A DNA stretch of 64,000 nt from Rubellicoccus peritrichatus (GCF_033100135.1 NZ_CP136920.1:3839001-3903000); one strand, 5' to 3'. Counted from the first letter of the stretch, positions 8,091-17,384 are shown. Numbers and translations are program-made. Notes: generated by a model from the sequence alone, not told the origin.

Positions 8091-10910
8091 TCATCCCTTC
8101 GTTCGATAAAGTGACTTATCGGCCACTTTTGCTGCTTTATCTGCGTCAAAGTCAACTCCTAGAAAATCCGCCACCCGTTGTGCTACAGTCTTAGGATCGT
8201 TTACTGCATCAGCATAGCCTACGACAAGTAGTTCGACTTTATCACGTGCAACAGTGAGCTGATTAACTCCAGCAAGCTGTGCTGCGAATGTACGAGCCAG
8301 TGCCTCGTCTTCAGTCGTAGCGCCAGTCTTTCCGTCCCGTTCCAGCATTGTACGCTGGGATGTAATCACTTCATTCGGATCACGTTGCATGAAAATGATT
8401 TTCACCGGAAGGACAGGGGGGATGAAGCCAAGGAGTGGTGCAATGATCTTAATTGCCTGGCCCCGGCATTCCTTTAACCAACTACGGTCTTTTTCTGTAG
8501 GAAGCTTTTTGACGCGCTCGTCTTCGTAGTAACCTTTCGGATTGGATTCATCAGCCACACGTTCCTTGTCAGTTACGATCGAAATTCCTCCGGCATCCAA
8601 CATCTGCATCATGAGTGAGGTGCCTGAACGAGGAAGTCCTGAAACGACCACAAGTGGTTGGCCGTCTGGTTCTTTCAAGCGACCAGTGACTTCCGTAATT
8701 TTAGGGAATTCCGGAAGGGACTCTTTTTCGACTAGCTTGCCGGACTTGATGTCAGCAATACGCTGTTTGGCCGTTTCCGCCCATTCGCTATGTTGCTTAG
8801 CTTTCTCTGGCTGTTTCAATACCTTGTCATAGAGCTGCGCTAGGCGTTGGTGAGCCAAAGGGTAATTCGGGTTTTGGGAGATAGCAGTCAACAGCGTTTG
8901 TTCGGCCAGCTTGGGCTTGCCAATTTGAATCAACGCCGTGCCATAAACCGTATGAGCCTTTGGATTATGGAATATCAATTCCAATGATGCAAGCGCTTCG
9001 CCTGCGGCCTCAAAGTGATTGCCGCGCTGCATGCAAATCTGAGCGAGACCGAGATGCGCATCGTGGCTGTTGGGAGCAATCTCAAGAACTTTTTGATAGC
9101 ACTTCTCCGCTTCATCCCAGTTTTTGAGTTCAAAATGAACATCACCCATTTTGGAATATAAACTCGGCTGATTCGCCACTTGAACGGCTTCGGCTTTTTT
9201 AAGCATTTCGAGGGCTTCTTCGTTTTTACCTTCGAGTGCTAATACGCAACCATTAAGGTAAGCAAGGGCATGTGGATTTGTTCCAGCATGTCCACGAAGG
9301 CGGCGAAGCTTTTGCTGCAAGCTGCGAGATATTTCCTCTGGCTTGTATTCTTCGCCTTTTTCTTCTGCTTCCTTTTTGCCTTTTTCTTCCTTCTCTTTCA
9401 GTTCTTCCTGAAGTTTTTTCAACTCCTTACCAGCAGACTCCGCTGCTGCCTGCTTACGTTCAAGCATGAGGTCAAAAGTTTTGCGTGATTTATCAGCCTC
9501 CTCGAGTGCGAGCCAGCATGAGAGCAGTTTGGTTCCAAATCGGCTTTCTTCCGGCCAGCGATCCCATTGTTTTTCCAGAATTCGTGCGGCCTCGGTGTAG
9601 CGTCCTCCGTCCATGTAGGCCTGGACAAGATTGTATTGAAGCTCGCGAATGGTTTCATCAATGGCCTTCCCCTGGTCCGGATTTGGTTCATCAATATAAC
9701 CGAGGTCTACTAGTTGCTTCAAGGACTCGCGAGACTCAACAGCGTCGAGCTGTGCGCCTGCTGGATGACTGCCGTCATCGCCTTCGATATCATCCCATGA
9801 ATCGACAAATTCCACGGTCTGTTCTTCTTCGAAGCAATTGACCAAAACTTTTCCGTCCATGTCACGCCCTACAGGCAGCCCATAGAGATGCAGAATCGTG
9901 GGTGCAATATCCAGCAGAGAGGCACCATAAATACGCTCTCCTTTTTGAATGCCAGGTCCTCGCAGGCAAAATATCCCATAAGGACTATGTTCTGCAGCTG
10001 GACCAGCAGGTTCGTTGGGGATTGATTGTGGGCGTAAGTTGCCAGGCTCAAATCCGTGATCAGAGATTAGCATGATGGTCGTATCGTCACCAGCGATTTG
10101 CATCAATACCCCAAGCATCATGTCGTGAAAGCGATAACCGGCTTCGATGACATCCTTGTAGAGCTCAAATTCTTCTTCTTTAACCCAAGGCTGACGCGGT
10201 GGGTGGTATTTCATGAAGCCATGCCCAAAGTGGTCGATGCCATCATAGTAAACCGCCATGTAATCCCAGGGTTCCAGTTGCATACATGCCGTGGCCGCCG
10301 CATGAATCCCGGAAATTTCCGCGATAATCTTGGCGCATGATTCCATCCGCTTATCCTTCTCCTGATCGATCTCGGCAGCTTTCGGAATAAAAGGCAGGAT
10401 ATGCTCGTTTTCCAGCTCAGCCGGATGAATGCGCATTTCCTTAAGTGGCTCTTCAAGTTCTTTTGGATGGACGGTACCTGGACGCATCGGCCAGTCTTCG
10501 TCCACGTTCTTGACTGCCTGCTGGAAATGATTTGAGACCATAACGCCGTCAATGGGCTCAGCAGGATGGGAGGGCCACCAGCCAATAACATTACTCTTCC
10601 AGCCATGTTGATTGAAGATATTCCAAACGGCCTTGGTTTTGCGGGAAAGATTTGTGATTGGACGAATGCCACCTGTAGCCGGGCAAGGCTCTGAGAATCC
10701 ATGAATACCGTGCTTCCAGGCGCGTTTACCAGTGGCAATACTAGTCCAGAGCATTGGCGAAAGAACAGGGCGTATTGTCGCAAGATTGCCCCAGACACCA
10801 TCATCCATGAGTTTTTTGAGAGCGGGCATCTTCCCTTGTTCAATCAAAGGACGAGCTACATTCCAGTCGGCGGCATCCCAGCCAATGAGTAAGACTTTTC
10901 TTTCGGGCAT
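8091..10910 (-). CDS. Phosphodiesterase/alkaline phosphatase-fold, TPR and sulfotransferase fusion protein
   Basis: A 939-residue cytoplasmic-looking protein of three parts. Residues of about 1-365 are a type I phosphodiesterase/nucleotide pyrophosphatase domain: [12 protein letters not shown] with the metal-binding Asp, the [12 protein letters not shown] block carrying the nucleophile Thr or Ser, [11 protein letters not shown] and ISDHGFEPG metal ligands. Residues of about 400-730 hold a charged coiled segment and several TPR repeats ([42 protein letters not shown]). Residues of about 750-935 are a sulfotransferase domain with the PAPS loop [10 protein letters not shown] and the second site [16 protein letters not shown] at 10910 begins MPERKVLL; a TTG at 10934 is possible. 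Substrates are unknown. The joining of a sulfate or phosphate ester hydrolase fold to a sulfotransferase is unusual. Confidence 0.82.
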   Translation of the reverse strand: MPERKVLLIGWDAADWNVARPLIEQGKMPALKKLMDDGVWGNLATIRPVLSPMLWTSIATGKRAWKHGIHGFSEPCPATGGIRPITNLSRKTKAVWNIFNQHGWKSNVIGWWPSHPAEPIDGVMVSNHFQQAVKNVDEDWPMRPGTVHPKELEEPLKEMRIHPAELENEHILPFIPKAAEIDQEKDKRMESCAKIIAEISGIHAAATACMQLEPWDYMAVYYDGIDHFGHGFMKYHPPRQPWVKEEEFELYKDVIEAGYRFHDMMLGVLMQIAGDDTTIMLISDHGFEPGNLRPQSIPNEPAGPAAEHSPYGIFCLRGPGIQKGERIYGASLLDIAPTILHLYGLPVGRDMDGKVLVNCFEEEQTVEFVDSWDDIEGDDGSHPAGAQLDAVESRESLKQLVDLGYIDEPNPDQGKAIDETIRELQYNLVQAYMDGGRYTEAARILEKQWDRWPEESRFGTKLLSCWLALEEADKSRKTFDLMLERKQAAAESAGKELKKLQEELKEKEEKGKKEAEEKGEEYKPEEISRSLQQKLRRLRGHAGTNPHALAYLNGCVLALEGKNEEALEMLKKAEAVQVANQPSLYSKMGDVHFELKNWDEAEKCYQKVLEIAPNSHDAHLGLAQICMQRGNHFEAAGEALASLELIFHNPKAHTVYGTALIQIGKPKLAEQTLLTAISQNPNYPLAHQRLAQLYDKVLKQPEKAKQHSEWAETAKQRIADIKSGKLVEKESLPEFPKITEVTGRLKEPDGQPLVVVSGLPRSGTSLMMQMLDAGGISIVTDKERVADESNPKGYYEDERVKKLPTEKDRSWLKECRGQAIKIIAPLLGFIPPVLPVKIIFMQRDPNEVITSQRTMLERDGKTGATTEDEALARTFAAQLAGVNQLTVARDKVELLVVGYADAVNDPKTVAQRVADFLGVDFDADKAAKVADKSLYRTKG

Positions 10911-11189
10911 ATGAAAATAGTTGAAAGCCCTCAATTAACCGTGGAGAGCATCAGAAGCGCAAAGGTTTTTTTCGTTAATGAAAAATTCAGGAAAGTGCTC
11001 TCTGAGAATATTGCATTTGCGATTTCAAAAGCTCATTCGCAAAGAACATAGTCTTGAATAAGAGTATGCCCATGCCAAGGGCGTCCCGTTTAATAGCTTG
11101 GATGGGGAGCATTCCATTTTTCGAATGCCATGTTTGAAACTTCGAATGGCCTGAATAAAGGCTGTTTCAGCATTATCAAATGCAGCAAA
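10911..11189. other. Intergenic region with weak inverted repeats
   Basis: A 279-base gap between two minus-strand genes. An imperfect hairpin with CCATTTTTCGAA and TTCGAATGG arms lies around 11118-11150 and could end the transcript of the PEP-CTERM gene, but no T tract supports this. Nothing else was recognised. Confidence 0.3.
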
Positions 11190-11837
11190 TCACGCTTGTG
11201 TGTTCTCAGCCTTTGCTTTTCTCCAACGACGAAGGCCTACAATAGAAAGGGCAAACGTGCCAAACCCTAACGCATAGGTTGCTGGCTCGGGCACAGTCAC
11301 GGAAGCAATTGTGAATGGATCAGACCCTCCTGGAAAACTGCCGATATTAAGAACTGCTTGGATAATGGTAGAATCAGAAATATTATCGGGACTGGTGATG
11401 TTTACAAAAAATTGTGTAACACTCCCAGCACTGATGTTTAGGGTATCTCCCGACTGTCCGTTTGAGCTTGAGAGATTTACGAATAGGACTAAATCACGAG
11501 GCGATATGACTCCGGTAGAGAAGCCATAAGTACCAAACGTGTGATAATTGTTGCCGTCGTTATTCCCACCTCCCTGAAGTGCAATACTAAAGGCCGTACT
11601 GCCAAGCGATCCATAACCAGATGTTGAGCTGACAACTGTTCCCTGGTCGCTGTTGTAGACATCTTTTAACACGATACCAATCTCACTTCCAGTCAGGCTT
11701 GCATTCAGGGGGATCGCAATATCCTGAGTTACAGTCATCGTGAGATTTGTGCCTGAGCCACCCGAAAAGGTAATTGCAGCGTTCGTCTTGAGCGCAAGGC
11801 CAATTAAAGCAACGGCGAGCAAGTGTCGTAATTTCAT
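11190..11837 (-). CDS. PEP-CTERM sorting domain protein
   Basis: A 215-residue exported protein. The N-terminus MKLRHLLAVALIGLALKTNA is a signal peptide. The body is a Gly/Ser/Thr-rich beta domain of unknown role. The C-terminus shows the PEP-CTERM tripartite signal VPEPATYALGFGTFALSIVG then LRRWRKAKAENTQA: PEP motif, hydrophobic helix and basic tail. In organisms with an exosortase such tails are cleaved and the protein is attached to the surface or to exopolysaccharide. No exosortase gene is in this window. The ATG at 11837 is the natural start. Function of the body is not recognisable. Confidence 0.85.
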   Translation of the reverse strand: MKLRHLLAVALIGLALKTNAAITFSGGSGTNLTMTVTQDIAIPLNASLTGSEIGIVLKDVYNSDQGTVVSSTSGYGSLGSTAFSIALQGGGNNDGNNYHTFGTYGFSTGVISPRDLVLFVNLSSSNGQSGDTLNISAGSVTQFFVNITSPDNISDSTIIQAVLNIGSFPGGSDPFTIASVTVPEPATYALGFGTFALSIVGLRRWRKAKAENTQA

Positions 11838-12146
11838 TAAAACAGTCTGGTAGTAGTTAAATTTTGCATCTTAGCAATCGCAACATGGGCGCTATCCTAA
11901 ATGCATTTCAAGTCTTTTGCCCAAGAATAAGCTAGGGTTCAAGCCTTATCTTCTAAATGATATACTTAATATTCCCCCCTTTACCACTAGACAATGCCAG
12001 ATGTTGAGAGCACTTGATCATCCTGTAGTTCTTTCTAGCAGATTACCCAAGATTTTCTGCAGCTTTATTCCTCTTAGACTCTTACTATCCGCCCTTGCAT
12101 TCTGTTGCATGCTCTTTACCTTTTCTCGTTTTTCAAAAATTACGAG
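11838..12146. other. Divergent intergenic region
   Basis: A 309-base gap between the divergent PEP-CTERM and FAD oxidoreductase genes. It is AT-rich with a C6 run at about 11974. A short open frame across it has no coding character. I see no RNA gene, no clear hairpin and no strong promoter pair. Confidence 0.35.
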
Positions 12147-13619
12147 ATGGCGAAAGACTGGTTGGAGGGAGTAGATGAAGAATATGACGTTGTTGTCATT
12201 GGCAGCGGCTTGGGTGGATTGACTGCAGCTAACACATTGGCAAAATTAGGGCGAAAAGTTCTATTGTTGGAGCATCATTATCAATATGGTGGACTTGCCA
12301 CATGGTTCAAGCGCCCAGGACGGCATATTTTCGACATATCGCTCCACGGCTTTCCTATCGGCATGATCAAAAGTTGCCGCAAATACTGGACCAAAGAGAT
12401 TGCTGACAGCATTCGCCAAGTGCGTGAAGTGCGTTTTATCAATCCGCAGTTTGATGTTTCGACCACTTTTGATCGCGAGGACTTCACAAAAATATTTATT
12501 GAGAAATTCGGCATTAGCCGAGAGCGGGTAGAGGCATTTTTTGAGCATCTACGCCAGATGAACTACTACGATCGTGATAATCGTACAACCAAGGAGATGT
12601 TTGAGGAATTCTTTCCCGGGCGTAATGATGTTCATCGCCTTTTGATGGAACCGATTGCCTATGCCAATGGCTCCACCTGGCATGATCCTGCTATCACCTA
12701 TGGTATCGTTTTCTCCAACTTCATGAGTAAGGGTGTTTACATCTACCAAGGTGGAACTGATCAGCTTATCGGCCGTATGGAGGCTGAGATGCAGAAGAAT
12801 GGTGTTACTCTGCGGAAGAACTGTCTGGTTGAAAAGGTTCATGTGGAAGAAGGGGCAGACGGTCCTGAGATTTGCGGTGTAACGATCAAGCCCCGCACGG
12901 GTGAGACTCGTACCATCAACTGTAAAGCAGTTGTGTCGAATGCGAACATTAAGAACACTATTTTCGAACTCACTGGTGAGGAGCACTTTACAGATGAATT
13001 CATTGAGGAGGCCAGGGCAGTTCGCATGAACACAAGCTCCTGCCAAGTCTACATTGGGATTCGAAAGGGTGATAGTATTCCCGATATTGGCGAATTGGTC
13101 TTTACTTCGGATGCTGAGGAATTCTCAAGCGAGGAACTTACAAATTTTAAGACGAGTAGCCGAACCTTCTCAGTTTATTACCCCGAAACACGACCGCAAA
13201 ACGAAGTGGATCGATATGGCATTGTCGCATCTTTGAATGCACAATGGGCTGACTGGAAAAACCTGACGGATGAAGAATACACGGCCGCAAAGGAACGTCT
13301 CTGCCAGGAAGCGCTGGATGGTTTGGAGAAGTTCATACCTGATATCCGGAAGAAAGTGGATCACCTGGAGGCGGCGACACCAAGGACGGTTAAACATTAC
13401 GTCCGCCATTTCAGTGGGACATCATTTGGAACAAAGTTTGAAGGCCTCAAGGTTTCAATGGAACTTCCTGATCAGATTCGAGGTCTATATCACGCGGGCA
13501 GTGTCGGAATTATAATGAGCGGCTGGCTCGGCACCATCAATTACGGTGTCATCGTATCGAGTAAGGTGGATTCGATGCTAGCTGCGATCCAGTCACGGAA
13601 TTCCACCTCGGCCAGCTAA
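12147..13619 (+). CDS. CrtI/CrtISO-like FAD-dependent oxidoreductase
   Basis: A 490-residue flavoprotein of the phytoene desaturase/carotenoid isomerase superfamily. The dinucleotide-binding motif is [20 protein letters not shown], followed by the acidic end of the second strand ([11 protein letters not shown]). A C-terminal FAD-contact block, [20 protein letters not shown], closes the protein. The segment after the first motif ([20 protein letters not shown]) differs from typical phytoene desaturases and is closer to CrtISO or retinol saturase-like enzymes, so the substrate may be a polyene or another lipid. ATG at 12147 (MAKDWLEG) is preferred to an earlier in-frame ATG at 12105. A second CrtI-like gene lies at 15900. 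No phytoene synthase or cyclase gene is nearby. Confidence 0.8.
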   Translation: MAKDWLEGVDEEYDVVVIGSGLGGLTAANTLAKLGRKVLLLEHHYQYGGLATWFKRPGRHIFDISLHGFPIGMIKSCRKYWTKEIADSIRQVREVRFINPQFDVSTTFDREDFTKIFIEKFGISRERVEAFFEHLRQMNYYDRDNRTTKEMFEEFFPGRNDVHRLLMEPIAYANGSTWHDPAITYGIVFSNFMSKGVYIYQGGTDQLIGRMEAEMQKNGVTLRKNCLVEKVHVEEGADGPEICGVTIKPRTGETRTINCKAVVSNANIKNTIFELTGEEHFTDEFIEEARAVRMNTSSCQVYIGIRKGDSIPDIGELVFTSDAEEFSSEELTNFKTSSRTFSVYYPETRPQNEVDRYGIVASLNAQWADWKNLTDEEYTAAKERLCQEALDGLEKFIPDIRKKVDHLEAATPRTVKHYVRHFSGTSFGTKFEGLKVSMELPDQIRGLYHAGSVGIIMSGWLGTINYGVIVSSKVDSMLAAIQSRNSTSAS

Positions 13620-13627
13620 TGGGTGGC

Positions 13628-13945
13628 TTATAAAAATGGCTTTCGAAATGGGAGAACTTCGCGTGCGATAGAGTCTATCTCAAGGTAGATATTTAGCCAA
13701 CCGAGAGCTTTTCCGAATTCAGCTTCTTCATCAACCCGCATCATATCCAAGACCCAAAACTGTTCGTGGAAATTAAGGTTTAGTTTATAGGCCGTTATTA
13801 GCCATTCACTTTTATCCATGTATTGCAGCGAATTCAGGTAGTTGGTTCTATGATTTTCATCGACCAATTCAACATAGTCCCTGTGATTACTCGTGTGCTC
13901 AAGTGATGGGGCAAATTCCGGGTAAAAGAAAGATTGAATGTCCAT
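13628..13945 (-). CDS. Hypothetical protein, 105 residues
   Basis: A small soluble protein, acidic and rich in aromatic residues, ending convergently nine bases from the oxidoreductase gene. I do not recognise the family. The start ATG at 13945 (MDIQSFFYPEF) is chosen because TTGAGG lies just upstream with good spacing; an open frame continues to 14074 but has no better start. It contains no cysteine or signal peptide. The segment LNFHEQFWVLDMMRVDEEAE hints at a helical protein. Function is unknown. Confidence 0.6.
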   Translation of the reverse strand: MDIQSFFYPEFAPSLEHTSNHRDYVELVDENHRTNYLNSLQYMDKSEWLITAYKLNLNFHEQFWVLDMMRVDEEAEFGKALGWLNIYLEIDSIAREVLPFRKPFL

Positions 13946-14107
13946 TTTTGCCTCAAGGAAAGATTTTTCCCAGCAAAGTGTGTAAGAAAATGAGGTGAGG
14001 CACTGGGATCTACTTAGCTTTTGAGGTATCTTCATTTGCTTAACAGGGCATAGACTAGTATGGGATATTAGCATAATAACTTTATGAATTCATGTGAGAC
14101 AAAGATG

Positions 14108-14133
14108 TTTTCCCCTCATTTACTAGGGGAAAA
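14108..14133. promoter_or_regulatory. Perfect inverted repeat next to a TTGACA box
   Basis: Arms TTTTCCCCT (14108-14116) and AGGGGAAAA (14125-14133) flank an eight-base spacer. A TTGACA hexamer follows at 14137-14142. The site lies between the divergent 105-residue gene and the ribbon-helix-helix gene, so it may be an autoregulatory operator for the latter. No T tract makes it a good terminator. The binding role is inference. Confidence 0.35.
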
Positions 14134-14199
14134 AGCTTGACATTAGGGGCATCACGGAAGAGAAAGGATATGTTTAAAAAACACGAACAATAATATAAC

Positions 14200-14367
14200 A
14201 TGAAGAAAAAAACAAAGAAAGACACAGGAAAAACACAAATCTCAATAAGTTTACCAGAAGAACTGGTAGCCCGTGTTGACGAAATGGCAGAAAAAGAGAA
14301 TAGAAATCGTTCTAACTTTATTTCTACTACATTGACACGTTTAGCTGAAAGCCAGACAAAGGGTTGA
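14200..14367 (+). CDS. Small ribbon-helix-helix (CopG/Arc-type) DNA-binding protein
   Basis: A 55-residue protein starting at ATG 14200. After a Lys-rich head it has the RHH pattern: a beta strand TQISISLPEELVARVDEMAE, helix, then NRSNFISTTLTRLAE, with the conserved turn NRS(N/E)FI between the helices. Such proteins dimerise and bind inverted repeats in the major groove through the strand residues. No toxin gene adjoins it, so it does not look like a toxin-antitoxin pair. The inverted repeat at 14108-14133, upstream of its start, is a plausible target. Confidence 0.75.
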   Translation: MKKKTKKDTGKTQISISLPEELVARVDEMAEKENRNRSNFISTTLTRLAESQTKG

Positions 14368-14505
14368 GGTCCACTTTTGAGGCTTTTAGCCATCGACGAT
14401 TCACCTATTGACCTATTGTATCTTACTTAATTTTGGGCGCAGTATTAATCTCTCCCGCATAAGCTTTAGCGTCCTATTAATTAGGTGCCTTTAGCGAAAG
14501 ACTTA

Positions 14506-14538
14506 CCCGGCAGATGAACTACATCTGTCGGGTTTTTT
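14506..14538 (+). terminator. Strong intrinsic terminator
   Basis: The arms CCCGGCAGATG (14506-14516) and CATCTGTCGGG (14522-14532) pair over 11 positions with one G-U, with loop AACTA, followed by TTTTTT. It ends transcription coming from the ribbon-helix-helix gene, leaving a 3' region of about 140 bases, or from an unrecognised small RNA. Confidence 0.85.
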
Positions 14539-14568
14539 GTCTCTGTTCAGGAAGCCTCGTGGGCGATA

Positions 14569-14577
14569 TGTTATAAT
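14569..14577 (+). promoter_or_regulatory. Extended -10 promoter for the yicC operon
   Basis: TGTTATAAT at 14569-14577 is a perfect TATAAT with a TG one base upstream (extended -10). There is no good -35 box, as is usual for this class. It lies between the terminator at 14506-14538 and the yicC start, in the right direction, giving a leader of roughly 50 bases. Confidence 0.55.
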
Positions 14578-14597
14578 TCTTTAGCTTTGAGATTGAG

Positions 14598-14615
14598 CTT
14601 TTGCTTCGGCAAAAG
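14598..14615 (+). promoter_or_regulatory. UUCG-tetraloop hairpin in the yicC leader
   Basis: CTTTTGC, loop TTCG, GCAAAAG form a perfect seven-pair stem closed by the very stable C(UUCG)G tetraloop, 21 bases before the yicC start codon. No T tract follows, so it is not a terminator. It may stabilise the transcript or affect ribosome loading. Since YicC is an RNase, self-regulation is conceivable but unproven. Confidence 0.45.
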
Positions 14616-14636
14616 GTGATCTAGTCTTGAGCGCTT

Positions 14637-15509
14637 ATGTTATCAATGACCGGCTATGGAAGGGGAAATGCCTCTGGAGAAGATCTTGAAATCACGGTCG
14701 AGCTTTCTTCGGTAAACCGAAAGGGACTCGAGGTCGGTGCTTCGCTGCCGCGTGAATGGCAAGGCATGGAGCGCACACTATGCGATGATGTGCGTAAGGC
14801 CGTTAGCCGAGGGAAAGTAAGTATTGCACTGCGCATAGAAAGCCTGACTGAAAAGTCCGGTCTATCATGGGATGACGCAGCTGTGAAATCCTCCATTGCT
14901 CGTTTGAGCACATTGGCTAAAGAAGTCAATACCGACTTCACGCCCAATGCAGATGCCCTGTTGAGGCTGATTGGCCTGCTGGATACCTCTGGAAAGTTGC
15001 CCGATTGGGAAGAAGTGCTACCGGTTGTGAAAGCAGCTCTTAGTGCAGCACTCAGTCATTTCGTTGAAATGCGGAGCAAAGAGGGGGCAGCACTGGCAGA
15101 TGACATGCGAGCAAGGCTTTCACTTCTGCGGGAATCGACTGCTAATATTCGATCACTATCGACTAAAACAGTTCCACATTATCGTGAGCTCTTACTTGAG
15201 CGCCTGCAGAAGGCGGGGCTTGAGTTGGAGCTTGAAGATGAACGCGTCCTTAAGGAAATCGCAATTTTTGCGGATCGTTGCGACATTGCGGAGGAGTTGA
15301 CCCGATTGGAAAGCCACTTCGAACAATTTGAGGAGACGCTACAGCAGAAAGAGCCGGTTGGTAGAAAACTGGACTTTATTTGTCAGGAGCTTTTCCGGGA
15401 AATCAATACTGTTGGCAGCAAGGCTAACAATATTGATGTAACACGTCTTGTGATTGAGATGAAGAACGAACTCGAACGCATTCGCGAACAAGTGCAAAAC
15501 GTAGAGTAG
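14637..15509 (+). CDS. yicC: YicC/YloC family endoribonuclease
   Basis: A 290-residue cytoplasmic protein of the YicC family, known in E. coli and Bacillus as a metal-dependent endoribonuclease acting on small RNAs. The N-terminal signature SMTGYGRG is at residues 3-10. The C-terminal domain has ERVLKEIAIFADRCDIAEEL, GRKLDFICQELFREINTVGS and KANNIDVTRLVIEMKNELER, all family hallmarks. Length equals that of E. coli YicC. It starts at ATG 14637 after an extended -10 promoter and a leader hairpin. It is followed within four bases by a four-helix-bundle gene and then a CrtI-like gene, an unusual operon; the common neighbours gmk and rpoZ are not next to it here. Confidence 0.95.
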   Translation: MLSMTGYGRGNASGEDLEITVELSSVNRKGLEVGASLPREWQGMERTLCDDVRKAVSRGKVSIALRIESLTEKSGLSWDDAAVKSSIARLSTLAKEVNTDFTPNADALLRLIGLLDTSGKLPDWEEVLPVVKAALSAALSHFVEMRSKEGAALADDMRARLSLLRESTANIRSLSTKTVPHYRELLLERLQKAGLELELEDERVLKEIAIFADRCDIAEELTRLESHFEQFEETLQQKEPVGRKLDFICQELFREINTVGSKANNIDVTRLVIEMKNELERIREQVQNVE

Positions 15510-15512
15510 TAG

Positions 15513-15896
15513 ATGTCAGAAGATTCAAATAATATAGAAGACCTGAGGAATCGTACTAATGATTTGGTTGTGAGCGTATTGCGAAGCCTCGGTGATGTTA
15601 AAGCATGTCCGGCGGGAGCTACACTGGTTCAGGAAGCAGTTATTTCAGCTGGTCAAACACAGCTGTTTTTTCGGCGTGCCTGCAATGTGAAGTCAAAGGA
15701 AGAGTTTCATGAACGCTTGCCAATGGTTCAGGAAGCAGCGGAGAGGACGGCCTATTGGCTTAATCTTATTGCTGAGACGGAAATGATTCCCCATGCAAAG
15801 ACCGATACACCATTGGCTCTGGCCAGAGAAACGATGTCAGCCTTAACAGCAGCAAAGGTTACACGCAAACTTCGTTCAAAACGATCCAGTCGTTAA
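15513..15896 (+). CDS. Four-helix-bundle protein (23S rRNA intervening-sequence protein family)
   Basis: A 127-residue helical protein. The layout matches the TIGR02436-type family: opening helix DLRNRTNDLVVSVLRSLGDV, then a small-residue segment CPAGATLVQEAVISAGQTQ, FRRACNVKSKEEFHERLPMV and EAAERTAYWLNLIAETEMI. Members are often encoded inside 23S rRNA intervening sequences, but many are free-standing genes of unknown role. It sits between yicC and a CrtI-like gene with gaps of three bases on each side, so it is part of the operon. The C-terminal tail is basic (RKLRSKRSSR), suggesting contact with nucleic acid. Confidence 0.75.
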   Translation: MSEDSNNIEDLRNRTNDLVVSVLRSLGDVKACPAGATLVQEAVISAGQTQLFFRRACNVKSKEEFHERLPMVQEAAERTAYWLNLIAETEMIPHAKTDTPLALARETMSALTAAKVTRKLRSKRSSR

Positions 15897-15899
15897 GTG

Positions 15900-17384
15900 A
15901 TGGGAAGTCGTGAGAAGAAGGCAATCGTCATTGGCGGCGGCCTTGGAGGACTCAGTGCAGCAATATATCTAGCGGCGAAGGGGCTTGATGTTCAACTCCT
16001 TGAGAAAAACGAACACCTTGGCGGAAAGGCAAACCGATTATCATGGAATAATTTTCATTTTGATACGGGACCATCTCTCCTCACGATGCCTTTTGTTTTG
16101 CGCGAGGTCTTTGAAGCGGCTGGCCGAAAAATGGAAGACTATCTGGAGCTCATAAGAGTTCGTCCAGCATGCCGTTACTTCTTTCATGACAAACAGATTT
16201 TCGATGCCCCCGGAGATCTCTCTGCAATGCGTGAGGCAATTAAAGAGGCCTTTCCAGATGACCTTGAGGGATTTGATAGTTTTGTCCGAGACGGACGCCG
16301 TTTATGGGAGGTGAGCGGACCAGCCTTTCTTTTTAACCGAATGGAATTGGAGACTCTGTTCAAAATTAATCCCCTGAAAGGTTTGGCAGGCCTTGGTGCA
16401 TTGCGCAAGGAGACTTTAGGTCAGTCGCTCAATCGTTACTTCAAGGAACCTCATTTAATTCAGCTGTTTAGTCGCTATGCGACTTATAATGGATCTGACC
16501 CATCTAAAACTCCAGCCACATTTAATGTGATCAGTTACGTTGAAATGGCTTTTGGCTCCTGGCATGTTAAAGGTGGTATTTATGCAATGGTCGAAGCCTT
16601 AGCTAAGCTTGCGAACGAGCTTGGTGTCGAGATATCTACAGATTCTCCAGTAGCTCGAATTCGATTCTCTGAAGGCCACAAATCAGTTGCAGGTGTTATA
16701 ATGGAGTCTGGCGAAATTATTGATTCCAATAATGTTCTGGTGAATGCGGATGCCGCCACAGCATTGCAAGGACCACTAATGGCAGATCATCCGCAATCTA
16801 AAAAATGGCAAGAAGACTGGTGTCGCCGAGAGGCATCCAGCAGCGGTTATGTTCTGCTTCTTGCCATGGATTCGGAAAACACTTCACTGGCCTGCCATAA
16901 CATCTTTTTTAGAAAAGATTATGCTCGCGAATTTACTGAATTGTTTGATCAGCCCAAGCCACTGACTTGCCCAACAATTTATGTTTCTGTACCTGGTAAG
17001 ATCGACAGTACTCAGGCACCTCCCGGTAAGGAATCATGGTTTGTTCTCGTGAATGCTCCAAGTCTAACCAAAACGAGGGACTGGGAAAATTACAGCGAAG
17101 GTATACTCGAACAAATGAGCGATCTAGTCCCAGGTTTCAATACTGAGACTATTCTCTGGCAAAACGCCTTACCACCGACGTTCCTGGAGAAAAAGTACAA
17201 CGCCTGGAAAGGATCAATTTATGGTCCTAGCTCCAATGACTTGCGTTCTGCCTTCTTCCGTGTAAGAAATCGTGGAGCGGCTAGGGGATTGGCTTTCGCT
17301 GGTGGTAGTGCTCATCCTGGCGGAGGAATTCCATTGGTTCTAACGAGTGGCAGGCTTGCAGCCGAAATCATCACGAATCAATAA
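15900..17384 (+). CDS. Phytoene desaturase-family FAD oxidoreductase (CrtI-like)
   Basis: A 494-residue flavoprotein. The FAD-binding motif AIVIGGGLGGLSAAIYLAAK is at about residues 8-27, followed by LLEKNEHLGGKANRL and the CrtI hallmark FDTGPSLLTMPFVL. The segment YATYNGSDPSKTPATFNVIS and the C-terminal GGSAHPGGGIPLVLTSGRLA are typical of carotenoid desaturases such as CrtI and CrtN. GTG at 15897 is directly followed by ATG 15900, which is taken as the start. It is the third gene of the yicC operon. The reaction is probably dehydrogenation of phytoene or diapophytoene, but no synthase gene is in the window, so the substrate is unproven. Its end overlaps the convergent gene by 14 bases. Confidence 0.88.
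   Translation: MGSREKKAIVIGGGLGGLSAAIYLAAKGLDVQLLEKNEHLGGKANRLSWNNFHFDTGPSLLTMPFVLREVFEAAGRKMEDYLELIRVRPACRYFFHDKQIFDAPGDLSAMREAIKEAFPDDLEGFDSFVRDGRRLWEVSGPAFLFNRMELETLFKINPLKGLAGLGALRKETLGQSLNRYFKEPHLIQLFSRYATYNGSDPSKTPATFNVISYVEMAFGSWHVKGGIYAMVEALAKLANELGVEISTDSPVARIRFSEGHKSVAGVIMESGEIIDSNNVLVNADAATALQGPLMADHPQSKKWQEDWCRREASSSGYVLLLAMDSENTSLACHNIFFRKDYAREFTELFDQPKPLTCPTIYVSVPGKIDSTQAPPGKESWFVLVNAPSLTKTRDWENYSEGILEQMSDLVPGFNTETILWQNALPPTFLEKKYNAWKGSIYGPSSNDLRSAFFRVRNRGAARGLAFAGGSAHPGGGIPLVLTSGRLAAEIITNQ

Noticed and set aside
11917-12174. 85-codon open frame before the CrtISO-like gene
   Set aside because: It overlaps the start of a real gene, has random-looking composition and no ribosome-binding site.
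14082-14393. A 103-codon minus-strand open frame opposite the ribbon-helix-helix gene
   Set aside because: It is a hydrophobic, low-complexity translation (Phe/Ser/Cys-rich) that mirrors the AT-rich plus-strand gene, which has a recognisable fold and sensible start.
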